Notes under the pieces: model-generated
What the model was told of the DNA's origin: nothing
Seen by the model: the letters and a program-made list of their open reading frames with translations, nothing else
The model's database searches: none
Position numbers and translations under genes: made by a program
Shown: piece by piece, positions 15,198 to 23,360 of the stretch
Layout of the letters: the number at the start of each line of letters is the position of its first letter
Numbering within the stretch: position 1 is the stretch's first letter
From: Paractinoplanes polyasparticus
GTDB taxonomy: Bacteria > Actinomycetota > Actinomycetes > Mycobacteriales > Micromonosporaceae
DNA: 64,000 nt
Reading direction: 5' to 3'
Assembly (NCBI RefSeq): GCF_019710575.1
Contig: NZ_JAHWFK010000025.1
Location: 124,001 to 188,000 of the forward strand

Positions 15198-16154
15198 GTG
15201 GCCGCCACCAAGACCGCTGCCGCCGGTTCCAAGAAGCGGACCAGCCGGAACGAAACCCCCAACACCCCGGACGTGAGCGAAAGCAGAATCGCCCGGATGA
15301 AGGTCGGTGAGCTGCGCCGGGAACTCGACAATCGCGGCGTCCGGGGAACGGCCGACCTCAAGAAGCCCGACCTGGTCAAGAAGCTGATCAAAGCCGAGAC
15401 GAAGTCGTCGTCCTCGAAGGCCAAGAATCCGACCAGCCGCAACGACACCCCGGACACCCCCGAGGTGAGCGAGAGCAGGATCGCCGCGATGAAGGCGTCC
15501 TCTCTGCGCACCCAGCTGACCAAGCTGGGCGTCAAGGGCACCGGTGACATGAAGAAGGCCGAGCTGGTCGAGCGGTACATCAAGGCCCGGCTCAAGCTGG
15601 CCAAGGCCGGAACCGGCTCGAAGGCCGGCGCCGCGTCGAAGCGGAGCGGTGGTTCCAAGGGGAGCGCAGCCTCCGCCAAGAGTTCCGCTTCCCCCAAGAG
15701 TTCCGCTTCCTCCGCCAAGAGTTCCGCGTCGAAATCCGGCCCGGCTTCGAAGGCCGGCGCCGCGTCGAAATCCGGCACGGCTCCGAAGGCCGGTGGTAAG
15801 CGCACCGGGAAGAAGGCGTCGAAGTCGCTCGACTATTCGCAGGAGATCACGTCGACCAGCGACAAGCCGGAGCGCAACGGCCGCAGCCTCATCACGACCG
15901 ACCATGAGGTCATCCGCCAATGGGCGAAGGCCCGGCGCGCGGTCCCGTCGACGGTGGCCGGCACCCAGCACGACGGCCATCTCGGTGTGCTGCGGTTCGA
16001 CTTCCCCGGTTACTCGGGTGACGGGCTCGTCGAGGTCAGCTGGGCCGAGTGGTTCGAGGCGTTCGACAAGCGCCGGCTGAACTTCATCTACCAGGAGCGG
16101 CGATCGGGCGGGGAGCGCAGCAACTTCTTCCAGCTCGACAACCCCGACGAATAG
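15198..16154 (+). CDS. Tandem SAP-like, histone-tail-like protein with conserved C-terminal domain
   Basis: This 318-residue protein has an unusual build. Two copies of a SAP/Rho-N-like helix-extended-helix motif lie at about 27-68 and 91-132, each introduced by SRN-TP-TPxVSESRIAxMK. Residues 135-210 are a Lys/Ala/Ser tail like histone H1 or Lsr2/HupB tails. Residues 228-318 (ITTDHEVIRQWAKARRAVPS, later SWAEWFEAFDKRRLNFIYQE) match a small domain that I recall being mislabelled 1,4-alpha-glucan branching enzyme in many genomes. DNA or RNA binding is inferred from the SAP motifs and basic tail. GTG start with GAGAGGTG upstream. A probable small RNA follows. Confidence 0.65.
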   Translation: MAATKTAAAGSKKRTSRNETPNTPDVSESRIARMKVGELRRELDNRGVRGTADLKKPDLVKKLIKAETKSSSSKAKNPTSRNDTPDTPEVSESRIAAMKASSLRTQLTKLGVKGTGDMKKAELVERYIKARLKLAKAGTGSKAGAASKRSGGSKGSAASAKSSASPKSSASSAKSSASKSGPASKAGAASKSGTAPKAGGKRTGKKASKSLDYSQEITSTSDKPERNGRSLITTDHEVIRQWAKARRAVPSTVAGTQHDGHLGVLRFDFPGYSGDGLVEVSWAEWFEAFDKRRLNFIYQERRSGGERSNFFQLDNPDE

Positions 16155-16267
16155 CGGAAGTCCGGACTGTCGCTTTTGTCCACTCCAAATGTGGGACAGG
16201 TCATCCGCCGATCGGCCAATAGTGGGTGACTGTGATGGTGCAGACAGATGGCGGACAGCCAGTTGGC

Positions 16268-16296
16268 TTGTCTGCCTTGACTGCCCCAACTAGCGT
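16268..16296 (+). promoter_or_regulatory. Promoter for the small RNA
   Basis: TTGTCT (16268-16273), a 17-base spacer and TAGCGT (16291-16296) form a housekeeping-type promoter. Its expected start site is near 16303. The -35 falls in the descending arm of a hairpin (16249-16275). Confidence 0.45.
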
Positions 16297-16302
16297 AATC
16301 AA

Positions 16303-16497
16303 TGGACGTCGGACCGTTAGTTCGGGGAACTGGTTGATCGGAGACGATCGCCGCGGCCGGCGTTTGGGGACGGGTGGCATATGCCGTTGGGGGACGGCGC
16401 GACCCGAGACCGGCGGTTAGTGCGGGCGACGCCTATGGGGATGGGCGTCGTCCGCCGCCGCCGGTGCCAACGGACGACCTGAGGGTCGTCCTTTTTT
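16303..16497 (+). ncRNA. Putative structured small RNA, about 195 nt
   Basis: Between a promoter and a strong terminator lie several consecutive hairpins. AGTTC-GGG-GAACT is at 16319-16331 and GATCG-GAGA-CGATC at 16336-16349. A long bipartite stem runs from 16409 to 16465: ACCGGCGG with CCGCCGGT outside, and CGGGCGACGCC with GGCGTCGTCCG inside, with one G-U pair. The 5' segment GTCGGACCGTT (16309-16319) could also pair with AACGGACGAC (16469-16478), competing with the terminator. It has no obvious reading frame and no match to tmRNA, RNase P or SRP RNA that I could see. Downstream genes are on the other strand, so it is not a leader. Confidence 0.5.
16472..16497 (+). terminator. Rho-independent terminator of the small RNA
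   Basis: GGACGAC (16472-16478) pairs perfectly with GTCGTCC (16485-16491) around CTGAGG and is followed by six T (16492-16497). It is the best intrinsic terminator in the window, and it follows no protein gene directly. Confidence 0.85.
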
Positions 16498-16575
16498 GTG
16501 CCGCGAGACGGAAGCCCTGAGAGGCTGAGCCGCTGTGGGCAACTGCCTGCGACCATCCGGGTCATCGAGCCCGAC

Positions 16576-16584
16576 TGTGGACAA
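16576..16584 (-). other. DnaA box (TTGTCCACA)
   Basis: TGTGGACAA on the plus strand is the exact complement of TTGTCCACA, the preferred DnaA box of high-GC actinomycetes. Near matches lie at 16176-16184 and 16534-16542. No dnaA, dnaN or origin-type cluster is nearby. Confidence 0.4.
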
Positions 16585-16927
16585 CCGCCCGGCGTCGCCT
16601 CGACGGCAAGTAACGGGTCGCTGTTCTCGCCGGCGGTGACGGTCACGTCGATCACGGCAGCGGTGTGGGTGTCACCGTGGCAGGGCCGAACGCACCAGCC
16701 GGGCAACGCGGACAGAACACAGATGGGGCCTCTGGCCAGGCTCCTGTCGAGTCACACGCCACGACCGGTGGGTGCACGAGCACCTCCCGGCCGGAGTTGA
16801 CGAATCCCATGCAGGACCCGAAGTCAGTGGGAGGGTGGGTCACGCCCCGGCGGGAGGTGCTCCCGACATCCTCTCTGTGGGCGGGGAGGCGGTGGCACTG
16901 CGGAAGATCGACGCGGCCGCGCCGGAT

Positions 16928-18214
16928 TCAGCTCACGTTCGCGGTGGTGGCGGTGTCGGAGCGGATTGCCGCTACCCGGCGCTCCCGCGAGGGGCCGGCC
17001 ATCAGGTGCAGGGCGGCGGCCACGGCCCCCAGGGCGCCGACGACGAGCCAGTGCGCGTCGCCGAGGTATTGCAGGCCGGCCCCGCCCAGCGACGGCGCCA
17101 GGAACGATGCGGCCGGGAAGGTCAGGAAGAACACCGCCTGGTAGCGGCCACGCAGGGCCAGGGGCGCCAACTCAGAGTTGATCTCGGCGTTCGGGGGTGC
17201 GGCCAGCATGCTGCCGACCGTCCAGATCACCGCCGCGGCCAGATAGAGGGTCACGTGGTCGGCCAGGGCCAGCACCGAGAAGCCGGCGCCGTTGAGCAGC
17301 AGGGCCAGGGCCAGCACCCGGGCCTTGCGGCGGCCGTCGATCAGGCGCGGCACGAAGAGCTGGCCGAGCACGATCAGGGCGCCGCCGAGGGCGACCACCG
17401 AGCCGTAGGCCGACGGGCTCAAGCCGTCCGCGTGCATCGCCAGCGGCACGATCGTGCTGGCCTGTGTGTAGATCAGGGCCTGCAGCAGCGTCAGCCCCAC
17501 GAAGACGAGGAAGATGCGGTCGGTCAGCACGGTTCCGAGCCCACCGCGCCCGCGGAGCTTCGGGGCCGACGATGACACGGGCGAGGGCGAGGGCAAGAGG
17601 GAGAGCGACGGCGAGAGCGAAGGCGGAGGCAAGGTGCGCAGTGTCTCCGGCACCTTCCAGGCGATCAGTACGCCGGTGGCCAGGGTGCAGGCGGCGTCGA
17701 TCAGGAACAGGGCCTGGTAGCTCCACTGGGCGAGCAGACCGGCCAGCAGCGAGGCTCCGGCCAGGCCCAGGTTCAGCGCCCAGAACTGCAGATTGAAGGC
17801 TCGGGACCGCTTGTCGGCGGGCGTCACGTCGATGATCGCGGCGACGAACGCGGGGGCCGCCATCGACTGTGCGACCCCGAGCAGGGCGCAGAGGGCGGCG
17901 ATCACCGCGAGCTGGGTGCTGAAGGCGAGCAGGCACAGCGCGGCCACGGCGGCGAAATGGGACACCAGCAGCGTGCGGCGCCGGCCCCAGCGGTCGGTGA
18001 GGACGCCGCCGGCCAGCGTGCCGAGCAGGCCGCCGATGCCGTACGTGCCGACGATCAGGCCGGCCTGGGCGGTTCCCGCGTCGCGCTGCGACGTCAGGTA
18101 GAGCGACAGGAACAGCACGGCGAAGCCGCCGACCTTGTTGATCAGCAGGCCGGTCCAGAGATACCAGTACGTGGCGGACAGGCCGCCGGCCGTGTCGCGA
18201 AGCCATGCCCGCAC
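16928..18214 (-). CDS. MFS transporter (drug/metabolite exporter type), paralogue 1
   Basis: This major facilitator protein has 428 residues and about 12 membrane helices. The loop motif between helices 2 and 3, GGVLTDRWGRRRTLLVSHF, is the MFS signature. The GTG at 18212-18214 is preferred to the one at 18223. With it, GGGAG sits at proper spacing and the N-terminus VRAWLRDTAGGL aligns with MRGWFDQAVGGL of the neighbouring paralogue. The central loop after helix 6 carries a Ser/Pro-rich insert (about residues 195-215) encoded by a purine-rich tract, missing from the paralogue. It starts 41 bases after the stop of paralogue 2, so both form one leftward unit. Substrate unknown. Confidence 0.9.
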   Translation of the reverse strand: MRAWLRDTAGGLSATYWYLWTGLLINKVGGFAVLFLSLYLTSQRDAGTAQAGLIVGTYGIGGLLGTLAGGVLTDRWGRRRTLLVSHFAAVAALCLLAFSTQLAVIAALCALLGVAQSMAAPAFVAAIIDVTPADKRSRAFNLQFWALNLGLAGASLLAGLLAQWSYQALFLIDAACTLATGVLIAWKVPETLRTLPPPSLSPSLSLLPSPSPVSSSAPKLRGRGGLGTVLTDRIFLVFVGLTLLQALIYTQASTIVPLAMHADGLSPSAYGSVVALGGALIVLGQLFVPRLIDGRRKARVLALALLLNGAGFSVLALADHVTLYLAAAVIWTVGSMLAAPPNAEINSELAPLALRGRYQAVFFLTFPAASFLAPSLGGAGLQYLGDAHWLVVGALGAVAAALHLMAGPSRERRVAAIRSDTATTANVS

Positions 18215-18255
18215 GGGCCGCACTCCCTATTGGCAACCTTCTTGACAGAAGAACG

Positions 18256-19551
18256 TTACCGCGTGGGCAGCTTGGCCGGCGGGTCGGCCACCGGCTCGGC
18301 GACCGCGGGCACGTCGGCGATCGGCTCGGGGAGGGCCGGAGCGGTGACGCCGAGGGATGCGATGCGCCGGCGGCGGCTCGGCCCGGAGAGGATGTGCCCG
18401 AGAGCGACCAGAGCGCACACCAGGAAGCACCCGATCCACAGGGCCGCGTTGCCGAGGTGCTGCTGGGTGAAGCCGCCGGCGATGGGGGCCAGGGCCGTCC
18501 CGGCCGACCACGAGAGCGAGTTCAGCCCCTGATAGCGGCCGCGCAGCGCGGCGGGGGAGAGCGCGGCCACGGTGGTCGCGTTGCTGGGTGACTGGATCAT
18601 CTCGCCCAACGTCCAGATGATCACGCTCAGCGCGAAGAACCAGGACGCGTGGGCCAGAGCGTTGAGCCCGAAGCCGACTCCGATGATCAGTGAGCCGAGC
18701 GCCAGCACGCGGGCCGGGTCACGCTTCTCGATCAGCTTGGGGACGAACAGTTGCCCGACGACGATGAGCACGCCGTTGACCGCGATCACCCAGCCGTACG
18801 TCGCCGCCGACAGTCCCTCCGAGGTCATGGCGATCGGCAGCGTCGACAGGTGCTGCATCATGACGACGATGCCGCCCACCGAGACCAGCAGGTAGGTGAC
18901 GAAGACGCGGTCGCGCAGCACGGTGATCAGGCCGCCGGCCTCACCGCGGGGCGGCCGGACCGCCGTACGGGACGGGCGGGTCTCCTTGATGAAGATCAGG
19001 CAGATCAGGGCCGTGGCCAGGGTGGTGCCCGCGTCGACCACGAAGAGCAACAGGTAGTCGACCTTGGCGGCCAGGCCGGCGCCGACCGCGGCCAGGGCGA
19101 AGCCGAGGTTGATGGCCCAGTAGTTCAGCGAGAACGCCCGGACCCGGTCGCGGTCGGGCACGACGTCGACCATCATGGCCGAGAAGGCCGGCCGCATGGC
19201 CTCGCTGAAGAAGCCGAGCAGGAACGTGACGGCGAGGATCTGGCCGTAGTGGTGCGCGAAGCCGAGCGCGAGCATCAGCGCCGCCGCGCCGAACTGGGCG
19301 GTCAGCATCGTGGGTTTGCGCCCCCAGCGGTCGGCCAGCACCCCGCCGACCGTGGTGCCGAGCGCGCCGCCCACGCCGTAGAGGCCGATGACCAGGCCGG
19401 CCTGGCTCTGCGAGAAGTGCCGCTCGCCGGTCAGGTAGATGGCCAGGAAAATCACCACGAACGAGCCGACGCGGTTGACCAACGTCCCGGTCCAGAGCAG
19501 CCAGAACTGCCGTGGCAAACCGCCCACAGCCTGGTCGAACCAACCTCGCAC
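18256..19551 (-). CDS. MFS transporter (drug/metabolite exporter type), paralogue 2
   Basis: This is a 431-residue MFS protein with the loop motif GGVLADRWGRKPTMLTAQFG and the same overall plan as its downstream neighbour, most likely a tandem duplication. Helices are regular. The region between helices 6 and 7 is short and basic, and the C-terminus ends in a proline/alanine tail. GTG start. It is the first gene of the two-gene leftward unit, divergent from gpmA. The upstream gap contains AGTGATAACGCTTGC, an AT-richer stretch that may hold the promoter or operator. Substrate unknown. Confidence 0.9.
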   Translation of the reverse strand: MRGWFDQAVGGLPRQFWLLWTGTLVNRVGSFVVIFLAIYLTGERHFSQSQAGLVIGLYGVGGALGTTVGGVLADRWGRKPTMLTAQFGAAALMLALGFAHHYGQILAVTFLLGFFSEAMRPAFSAMMVDVVPDRDRVRAFSLNYWAINLGFALAAVGAGLAAKVDYLLLFVVDAGTTLATALICLIFIKETRPSRTAVRPPRGEAGGLITVLRDRVFVTYLLVSVGGIVVMMQHLSTLPIAMTSEGLSAATYGWVIAVNGVLIVVGQLFVPKLIEKRDPARVLALGSLIIGVGFGLNALAHASWFFALSVIIWTLGEMIQSPSNATTVAALSPAALRGRYQGLNSLSWSAGTALAPIAGGFTQQHLGNAALWIGCFLVCALVALGHILSGPSRRRRIASLGVTAPALPEPIADVPAVAEPVADPPAKLPTR

Positions 19552-19667
19552 GCTCGCCCCCGTAATGAGTGATAACGCTTGCTTCCCTTACAACTTAGGA
19601 GGTGGCGCAACCGGGTTTCAACGGGGTCGGCGCTCGCTGTTCAGGTGGCTGCGGCAGGATGGAGGTC

Positions 19668-20414
19668 ATGACAGGGACTTTGGTGCTGCTGCGGCACGGC
19701 AACAGCGAGTGGAACGCCAAGAACCTCTTCACCGGCTGGGTCGACGTCGACCTCGACGCCAAGGGTGAGGGCGAGGCCCGGCGCGGTGGCGAACTGCTGA
19801 AGGAGAGCGGCGTGCTGCCGGACGTGGTGCACACCAGCGTCCTGCGCCGCGCCATCAGGACGAGCGAGATCGCCCTGCACATCGCCGACCGGCACTGGAT
19901 CCCGGTGAAGCGGTCGTGGCGGCTCAACGAGCGCCACTACGGCGCCCTGCAGGGCAAGGACAAGAAGCAGACCCTCGAGACGTACGGCGAGGAGCAGTTC
20001 ATGCTCTGGCGCCGGTCGTACGACGTCCCGCCGCCGCCGATCGAGCCCGGCTCGGAGTTCGCGCAGTTCGACGACCCGCGCTACGCCCTGCTGCCGTCCG
20101 AGGCCAAGCCCAAGGCCGAGTGCCTGAAGGACGTGCTGGTGCGGGCCCTGCCCTACTGGTACGACGAGATCGTGCCCGACCTGCGGGCCGGCAAGACCGT
20201 GCTGGTCGCCGCGCACGGCAATTCGCTGCGCGCCTTCGTGAAGCACCTCGACAGCATCTCCGACGAGGCGATCTCGAAGCTGAACATCCCGACCGGCATC
20301 CCGCTGCGCTACGACCTCGACGACGACCTGCGCCCGCTCAAGCCGGGCGGCGAATACCTCGACCCCGAGGCGGCCAAGGAGGCCGCGGCCGCGGTCGCCA
20401 ACCAGGGCCGCTGA
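19668..20414 (+). CDS. gpmA: 2,3-bisphosphoglycerate-dependent phosphoglycerate mutase
   Basis: GpmA interconverts 3- and 2-phosphoglycerate in glycolysis and gluconeogenesis. The 248-residue product has the phosphohistidine motif LVLLRHGNSEWN (His10), the RLNERHYGALQG acid, and the second histidine in VAAHGNSLR, and is full length. ATG 19668 with GGATGGAGG upstream is chosen over ATG 19659 and longer frames. A strong hairpin follows. The order gpmA then senX3-regX3 matches Rv0489-Rv0491, except that phoU lies between here. Confidence 0.96.
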   Translation: MTGTLVLLRHGNSEWNAKNLFTGWVDVDLDAKGEGEARRGGELLKESGVLPDVVHTSVLRRAIRTSEIALHIADRHWIPVKRSWRLNERHYGALQGKDKKQTLETYGEEQFMLWRRSYDVPPPPIEPGSEFAQFDDPRYALLPSEAKPKAECLKDVLVRALPYWYDEIVPDLRAGKTVLVAAHGNSLRAFVKHLDSISDEAISKLNIPTGIPLRYDLDDDLRPLKPGGEYLDPEAAKEAAAAVANQGR

Positions 20415-20432
20415 GAAACGCTGAAACGGCAA

Positions 20433-20465
20433 GAGGCCGGGACGCCCCCGTGGCGTCCCGGCCTC
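20433..20465. terminator. Bidirectional terminator between gpmA and phoU
   Basis: A perfect 14-bp stem (20433-20446 with 20452-20465, GAGGCCGGGACGCC) has a 5-base loop and a short CTGCTTTC tail on the plus strand. It serves the convergent gpmA and phoU genes. Confidence 0.85.
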
Positions 20466-20491
20466 CTGCTTTCGACCACGCGCACAAAGGC

Positions 20492-21145
20492 TCAGCTCTG
20501 GTCGCCCACCGGCTCTCCGGTGATCAGGTACACCAGCTGCTCGCCCACGTTGACGGCGTGGTCGGCGTACCGCTCGTAGAAGCGGCCCAGCAGCGCGCCG
20601 TCGATCGCGGTCTCCGCGCCGTACGGCCAGTCGTCGTCCAGCATGATCTTGAAGAGCTGACGCTCCAGATCGTCGATCGCGTCGTCCTCGTGCTCGAGCT
20701 TGGCCGCGAGCTCGGCGTCGGGCTTCGCCAGCAGGCCCGCGATGCTCTCGGCCATGTGGTCGGCCACCTCGGCCATGCCCTTGAAGACCGGGCGCAGCTC
20801 GGCCGGCACGGCCGGCGACGGGTGACGCCGCTTGGCCGTCTTGGCCACGTGCTCGGCCAGGTCGCCCATGCGCTCGAGGTCGGCTGAGATGTGCAGGGCC
20901 GTGATGACCATGCGCAGGTCGGAGGCGACCGGCGCCTGACGGGCAATGGTGTCGGCCACCTTGGCCTCGACCTGGCTGTAGATCTCGTCGACCTCGTTGT
21001 CGCGGTCGATCACCGACTGGGCGGCCTTCAGGTCGGCGGTGAGCAGGGCGGTGGTCGACTTGCGCATCGCCTCGCGCACGGCCTCCGCCATCGTCACCAG
21101 CAGGCGGCTGACCTCGTTGAGGTCCGACTGGAACTCCTCGCGCAT
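20492..21145 (-). CDS. phoU: Phosphate signalling protein PhoU
   Basis: PhoU links the Pst phosphate transporter to the phosphate two-component kinase and keeps the regulon off when phosphate is ample. The 217-residue all-helical protein has two PhoU repeats, each with the metal-cluster pattern (ISADLERMGDLAEHVAK near 95, and RFYERYADHAVNVGEQL near 195). ATG 21145 is chosen because the family starts MREEF; the ribosome site is weak. It is divergent from senX3 with GTGAAC repeats between them. No pst genes lie in the window. Confidence 0.93.
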   Translation of the reverse strand: MREEFQSDLNEVSRLLVTMAEAVREAMRKSTTALLTADLKAAQSVIDRDNEVDEIYSQVEAKVADTIARQAPVASDLRMVITALHISADLERMGDLAEHVAKTAKRRHPSPAVPAELRPVFKGMAEVADHMAESIAGLLAKPDAELAAKLEHEDDAIDDLERQLFKIMLDDDWPYGAETAIDGALLGRFYERYADHAVNVGEQLVYLITGEPVGDQS

Positions 21146-21236
21146 GTCCTCGTCCCGGGGTTTCGGTGGGGCCGTCCCGTGGAGCTGGGCACGACCGGGG
21201 TTGGTCCTCAAACTATGCGGGTCCGGCGGCGGTCGC

Positions 21237-21274
21237 GTGAACGGCGATGAACGACGCCGGACGCAGTGGTGAAC
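21237..21274 (+). promoter_or_regulatory. GTGAAC repeats, PHO-box-like
   Basis: GTGAAC (21237-21242), ATGAAC (21247-21252) and GTGAAC (21269-21274) lie between phoU and senX3. Actinobacterial PhoP/RegX3 boxes are direct repeats of GTTCAC (GTGAAC on the other strand) at about 11 bases. The spacings here are 10 and 22, so the match is partial. Autoregulation of senX3-regX3 and phoU is plausible. Confidence 0.4.
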
Positions 21275-21346
21275 ATTATTCGACGCGTGCCCGATTTGTC
21301 CGGCTGATGCTAGTAGCCAGGTAAACAATGACCCTACGATCGCAGC

Positions 21347-22627
21347 GTGGACCTGGCCTACGGCATCCCTCTGATAGTGCTCGCGCTCGTCGCCGGCGCA
21401 GTTGCCGGGGCGCTGATCATGCGAGGTCGCCAGTCATCGGGGGAGCCGACCGGTGACCAGCCGCACAAGGGGGGACGCGCCATCGACACGGAGGAACCGC
21501 ACGGCAAGCACGGCATGAAAGGGCTCGGTCGCAAGAGCCTCGATTCGCTGCGCGTCGGCGTGGTGGTCCTCGACGCCGAGGATCATCCGGTGCTGGTCAA
21601 CCCGGCCGCCCGGGCGATGGGCCTGCTGCGTTCGGGCGGAGCGCCCGGCACGATCGCCGCCCACCCCATCCTGCGTACGCTGGCCGGCCAGGTCCGGCGC
21701 ACCGGCGTGCGCCGCGAGGTCGAGCTCGACCTGCCCCGGGGCCGCGCCGGTGCCGCCGCCGCGCCGCTCGGCCTGCACCTGCGGGCCGTCGCGCTCAACG
21801 CGACGCACGTGGCCATCGAGGCGGCCGACGTCACCGAGTCGCACCGGCTGGCCCGGGTGCGCCGCGACTTCGTGGCCAATGTCAGCCACGAGCTCAAGAC
21901 CCCGATCGGCGCGCTGCAGCTGCTGGCCGAGGCACTGCTCGACGCGACCGAACTGCAGGCCGCCGACGCGGGCGACGACCAGTCGGAAGACCTACTGGCC
22001 GCGCGCCGGTTCGCCGAGCGCATCCACCACGAATCGGCCCGGATGGGCCGGCTGGTCAGCGAACTGCTCGAGCTGACCCGGCTCCAGGGTGCCGAGCCGC
22101 TGCCCACCCCCGAGCCGGTCCCGGTCGACTGGGTGATCGCCGAGGTCATCGACCGCACCCGCACCACGGCGTCGGCCAAGGGCATCGAGGTCGTGTACAG
22201 CGGGCCCAAGGGCGCCGTCGTCTACGGCAGCGACAGCCAGGTCGCCACCGCCGTGACCAACCTGGTCGAGAACGCGATCGCCTACTCGGGTGACGACACC
22301 AAGGTCGAGCTCACCCTGCGCCAGGGTGACGACTGGCTCGAGATCGACGTCGCCGACCAGGGCATCGGCATCGCCCCGCACGACGTCGACCGCATCTTCG
22401 AGCGTTTCTACCGCGCCGATCAGGCCCGCTCGCGGTCCACCGGCGGAACAGGCCTGGGCCTGGCCATCGTCAAACACATCGCGACCAACCACGGGGGCCG
22501 TGTCGACGTGACCAGCGCCCTGGGCGACGGTTCGACGTTCACTCTGCGCCTACCGGCGCGTCCCCCCGAAGCCCCCTTGCCGTCACCGACGGCAATTGAG
22601 ATCGAGTCCGGTGCGGCCGGGCATTAG
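21347..22627 (+). CDS. senX3: Phosphate-sensing histidine kinase SenX3/PhoR
   Basis: This is a 426-residue sensor kinase. One N-terminal membrane helix (about 5-25) is followed by a PAS-like domain (about 63-168), a dimerisation/phosphoacceptor domain with FVANVSHELKTPIGAL (His181), and an ATPase domain. The ATPase motifs are NLVENAIAYS, DQGIGIAPHD, FERFYR and GGTGLGLAIVKHI. The single helix plus PAS layout is that of SenX3/PhoR. GTG start. regX3 begins 31 bases after its stop. It is divergent from phoU, which normally restrains it. Confidence 0.93.
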   Translation: MDLAYGIPLIVLALVAGAVAGALIMRGRQSSGEPTGDQPHKGGRAIDTEEPHGKHGMKGLGRKSLDSLRVGVVVLDAEDHPVLVNPAARAMGLLRSGGAPGTIAAHPILRTLAGQVRRTGVRREVELDLPRGRAGAAAAPLGLHLRAVALNATHVAIEAADVTESHRLARVRRDFVANVSHELKTPIGALQLLAEALLDATELQAADAGDDQSEDLLAARRFAERIHHESARMGRLVSELLELTRLQGAEPLPTPEPVPVDWVIAEVIDRTRTTASAKGIEVVYSGPKGAVVYGSDSQVATAVTNLVENAIAYSGDDTKVELTLRQGDDWLEIDVADQGIGIAPHDVDRIFERFYRADQARSRSTGGTGLGLAIVKHIATNHGGRVDVTSALGDGSTFTLRLPARPPEAPLPSPTAIEIESGAAGH

Positions 22628-22658
22628 TCCCGGCACCCGGAAGATGGAAGGAACCACA

Positions 22659-23342
22659 TTGGCCCGCGTGCTCGTGGTCGAGGATGAGGAGTCGTTCTCC
22701 GACGCCCTGTCGTACATGCTGCGCAAGGAGGGCTTCGAGGTGTCGGTCGCCCCGACCGGAACCTCGGCGCTGACGCAGTTCGACCGGACCGGTGCGGACA
22801 TCGTGCTGCTCGACCTCATGCTGCCCGAGATGTCCGGCACCGAGGTCTGCCGCCAGCTCCGGCAGCGCTCCGCCGTTCCCATCATCATGGTCACCGCCCG
22901 CGACAGCGAGATCGACAAGGTCGTCGGGCTCGAGATCGGCGCCGACGACTACGTGACCAAGCCGTACTCCCCGCGCGAGCTGGTCGCCCGGATCCGCGCC
23001 GTGCTGCGCCGCCAGGGCACCGAGGCCGCCGAGGTCTCGACGCCCACGCTGGCGGCCGGCCCGGTCCGCATGGACGTCGAGCGCCACGTCGTCACCGTTG
23101 ACGGCGCCGGCGTGCAGCTCCCGCTCAAGGAGTTCGAACTGCTCGAACTGCTGCTGCGCAACGCCGGCCGGGTGCTCACCCGCGGTCAGCTGATCGACCG
23201 GGTCTGGGGCGCCGACTACGTGGGCGACACCAAGACCCTCGACGTGCACGTGAAGCGCCTTCGCTCCAAGGTGGAGCCCGAGCCGTCGGCGCCGCGCTAC
23301 ATCGTCACGGTCCGTGGCCTGGGCTACAAGTTCGAGCCCTAG
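22659..23342 (+). CDS. regX3: Phosphate response regulator RegX3/PhoP
   Basis: This is an OmpR-type response regulator for the phosphate regulon, 227 residues. The receiver (about 1-115) has VVEDEESFSD, phospho-Asp52 in LLDLMLPEMSG and the switch VTARDS. A winged helix (about 130-227) ends YIVTVRGLGYKFEP. The TTG at 22659 gives MARVLVVEDEES, in line with homologues, and has GGAAGG seven bases upstream. ATG 22644, five codons earlier, is the alternative. It is the partner of the upstream kinase and convergent with the next gene. Confidence 0.93.
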   Translation: MARVLVVEDEESFSDALSYMLRKEGFEVSVAPTGTSALTQFDRTGADIVLLDLMLPEMSGTEVCRQLRQRSAVPIIMVTARDSEIDKVVGLEIGADDYVTKPYSPRELVARIRAVLRRQGTEAAEVSTPTLAAGPVRMDVERHVVTVDGAGVQLPLKEFELLELLLRNAGRVLTRGQLIDRVWGADYVGDTKTLDVHVKRLRSKVEPEPSAPRYIVTVRGLGYKFEP

Positions 23343-23360
23343 GACGCCACGGACTGACGG

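Larger units (their letters stand above)
16155..16927. other. 0.77 kb non-coding gap
   Basis: No convincing protein gene: the open frames here are short, lack ribosome sites and have non-coding composition. The first half holds a promoter, a structured RNA and a terminator (separate entries). DnaA-box-like nonamers lie at 16176-16184, 16534-16542 and 16576-16584. From 16600 to 16927, downstream of the MFS gene, I see only short hairpins. Confidence 0.6.

Noticed and set aside
16155..16600. Possible RNase P RNA, suggested by GGAAGTCCGG near 16156
   Set aside because: The rest of the conserved RNase P core, such as the 3' AGGCTTACA-type segment, is absent, and the motif lies upstream of the promoter and the structured part.
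16317..16706. 129-codon minus-strand frame in the 16.2-16.9 kb gap
   Set aside because: It runs across the terminator and hairpins of the putative small RNA, lacks a ribosome site and has no family match.
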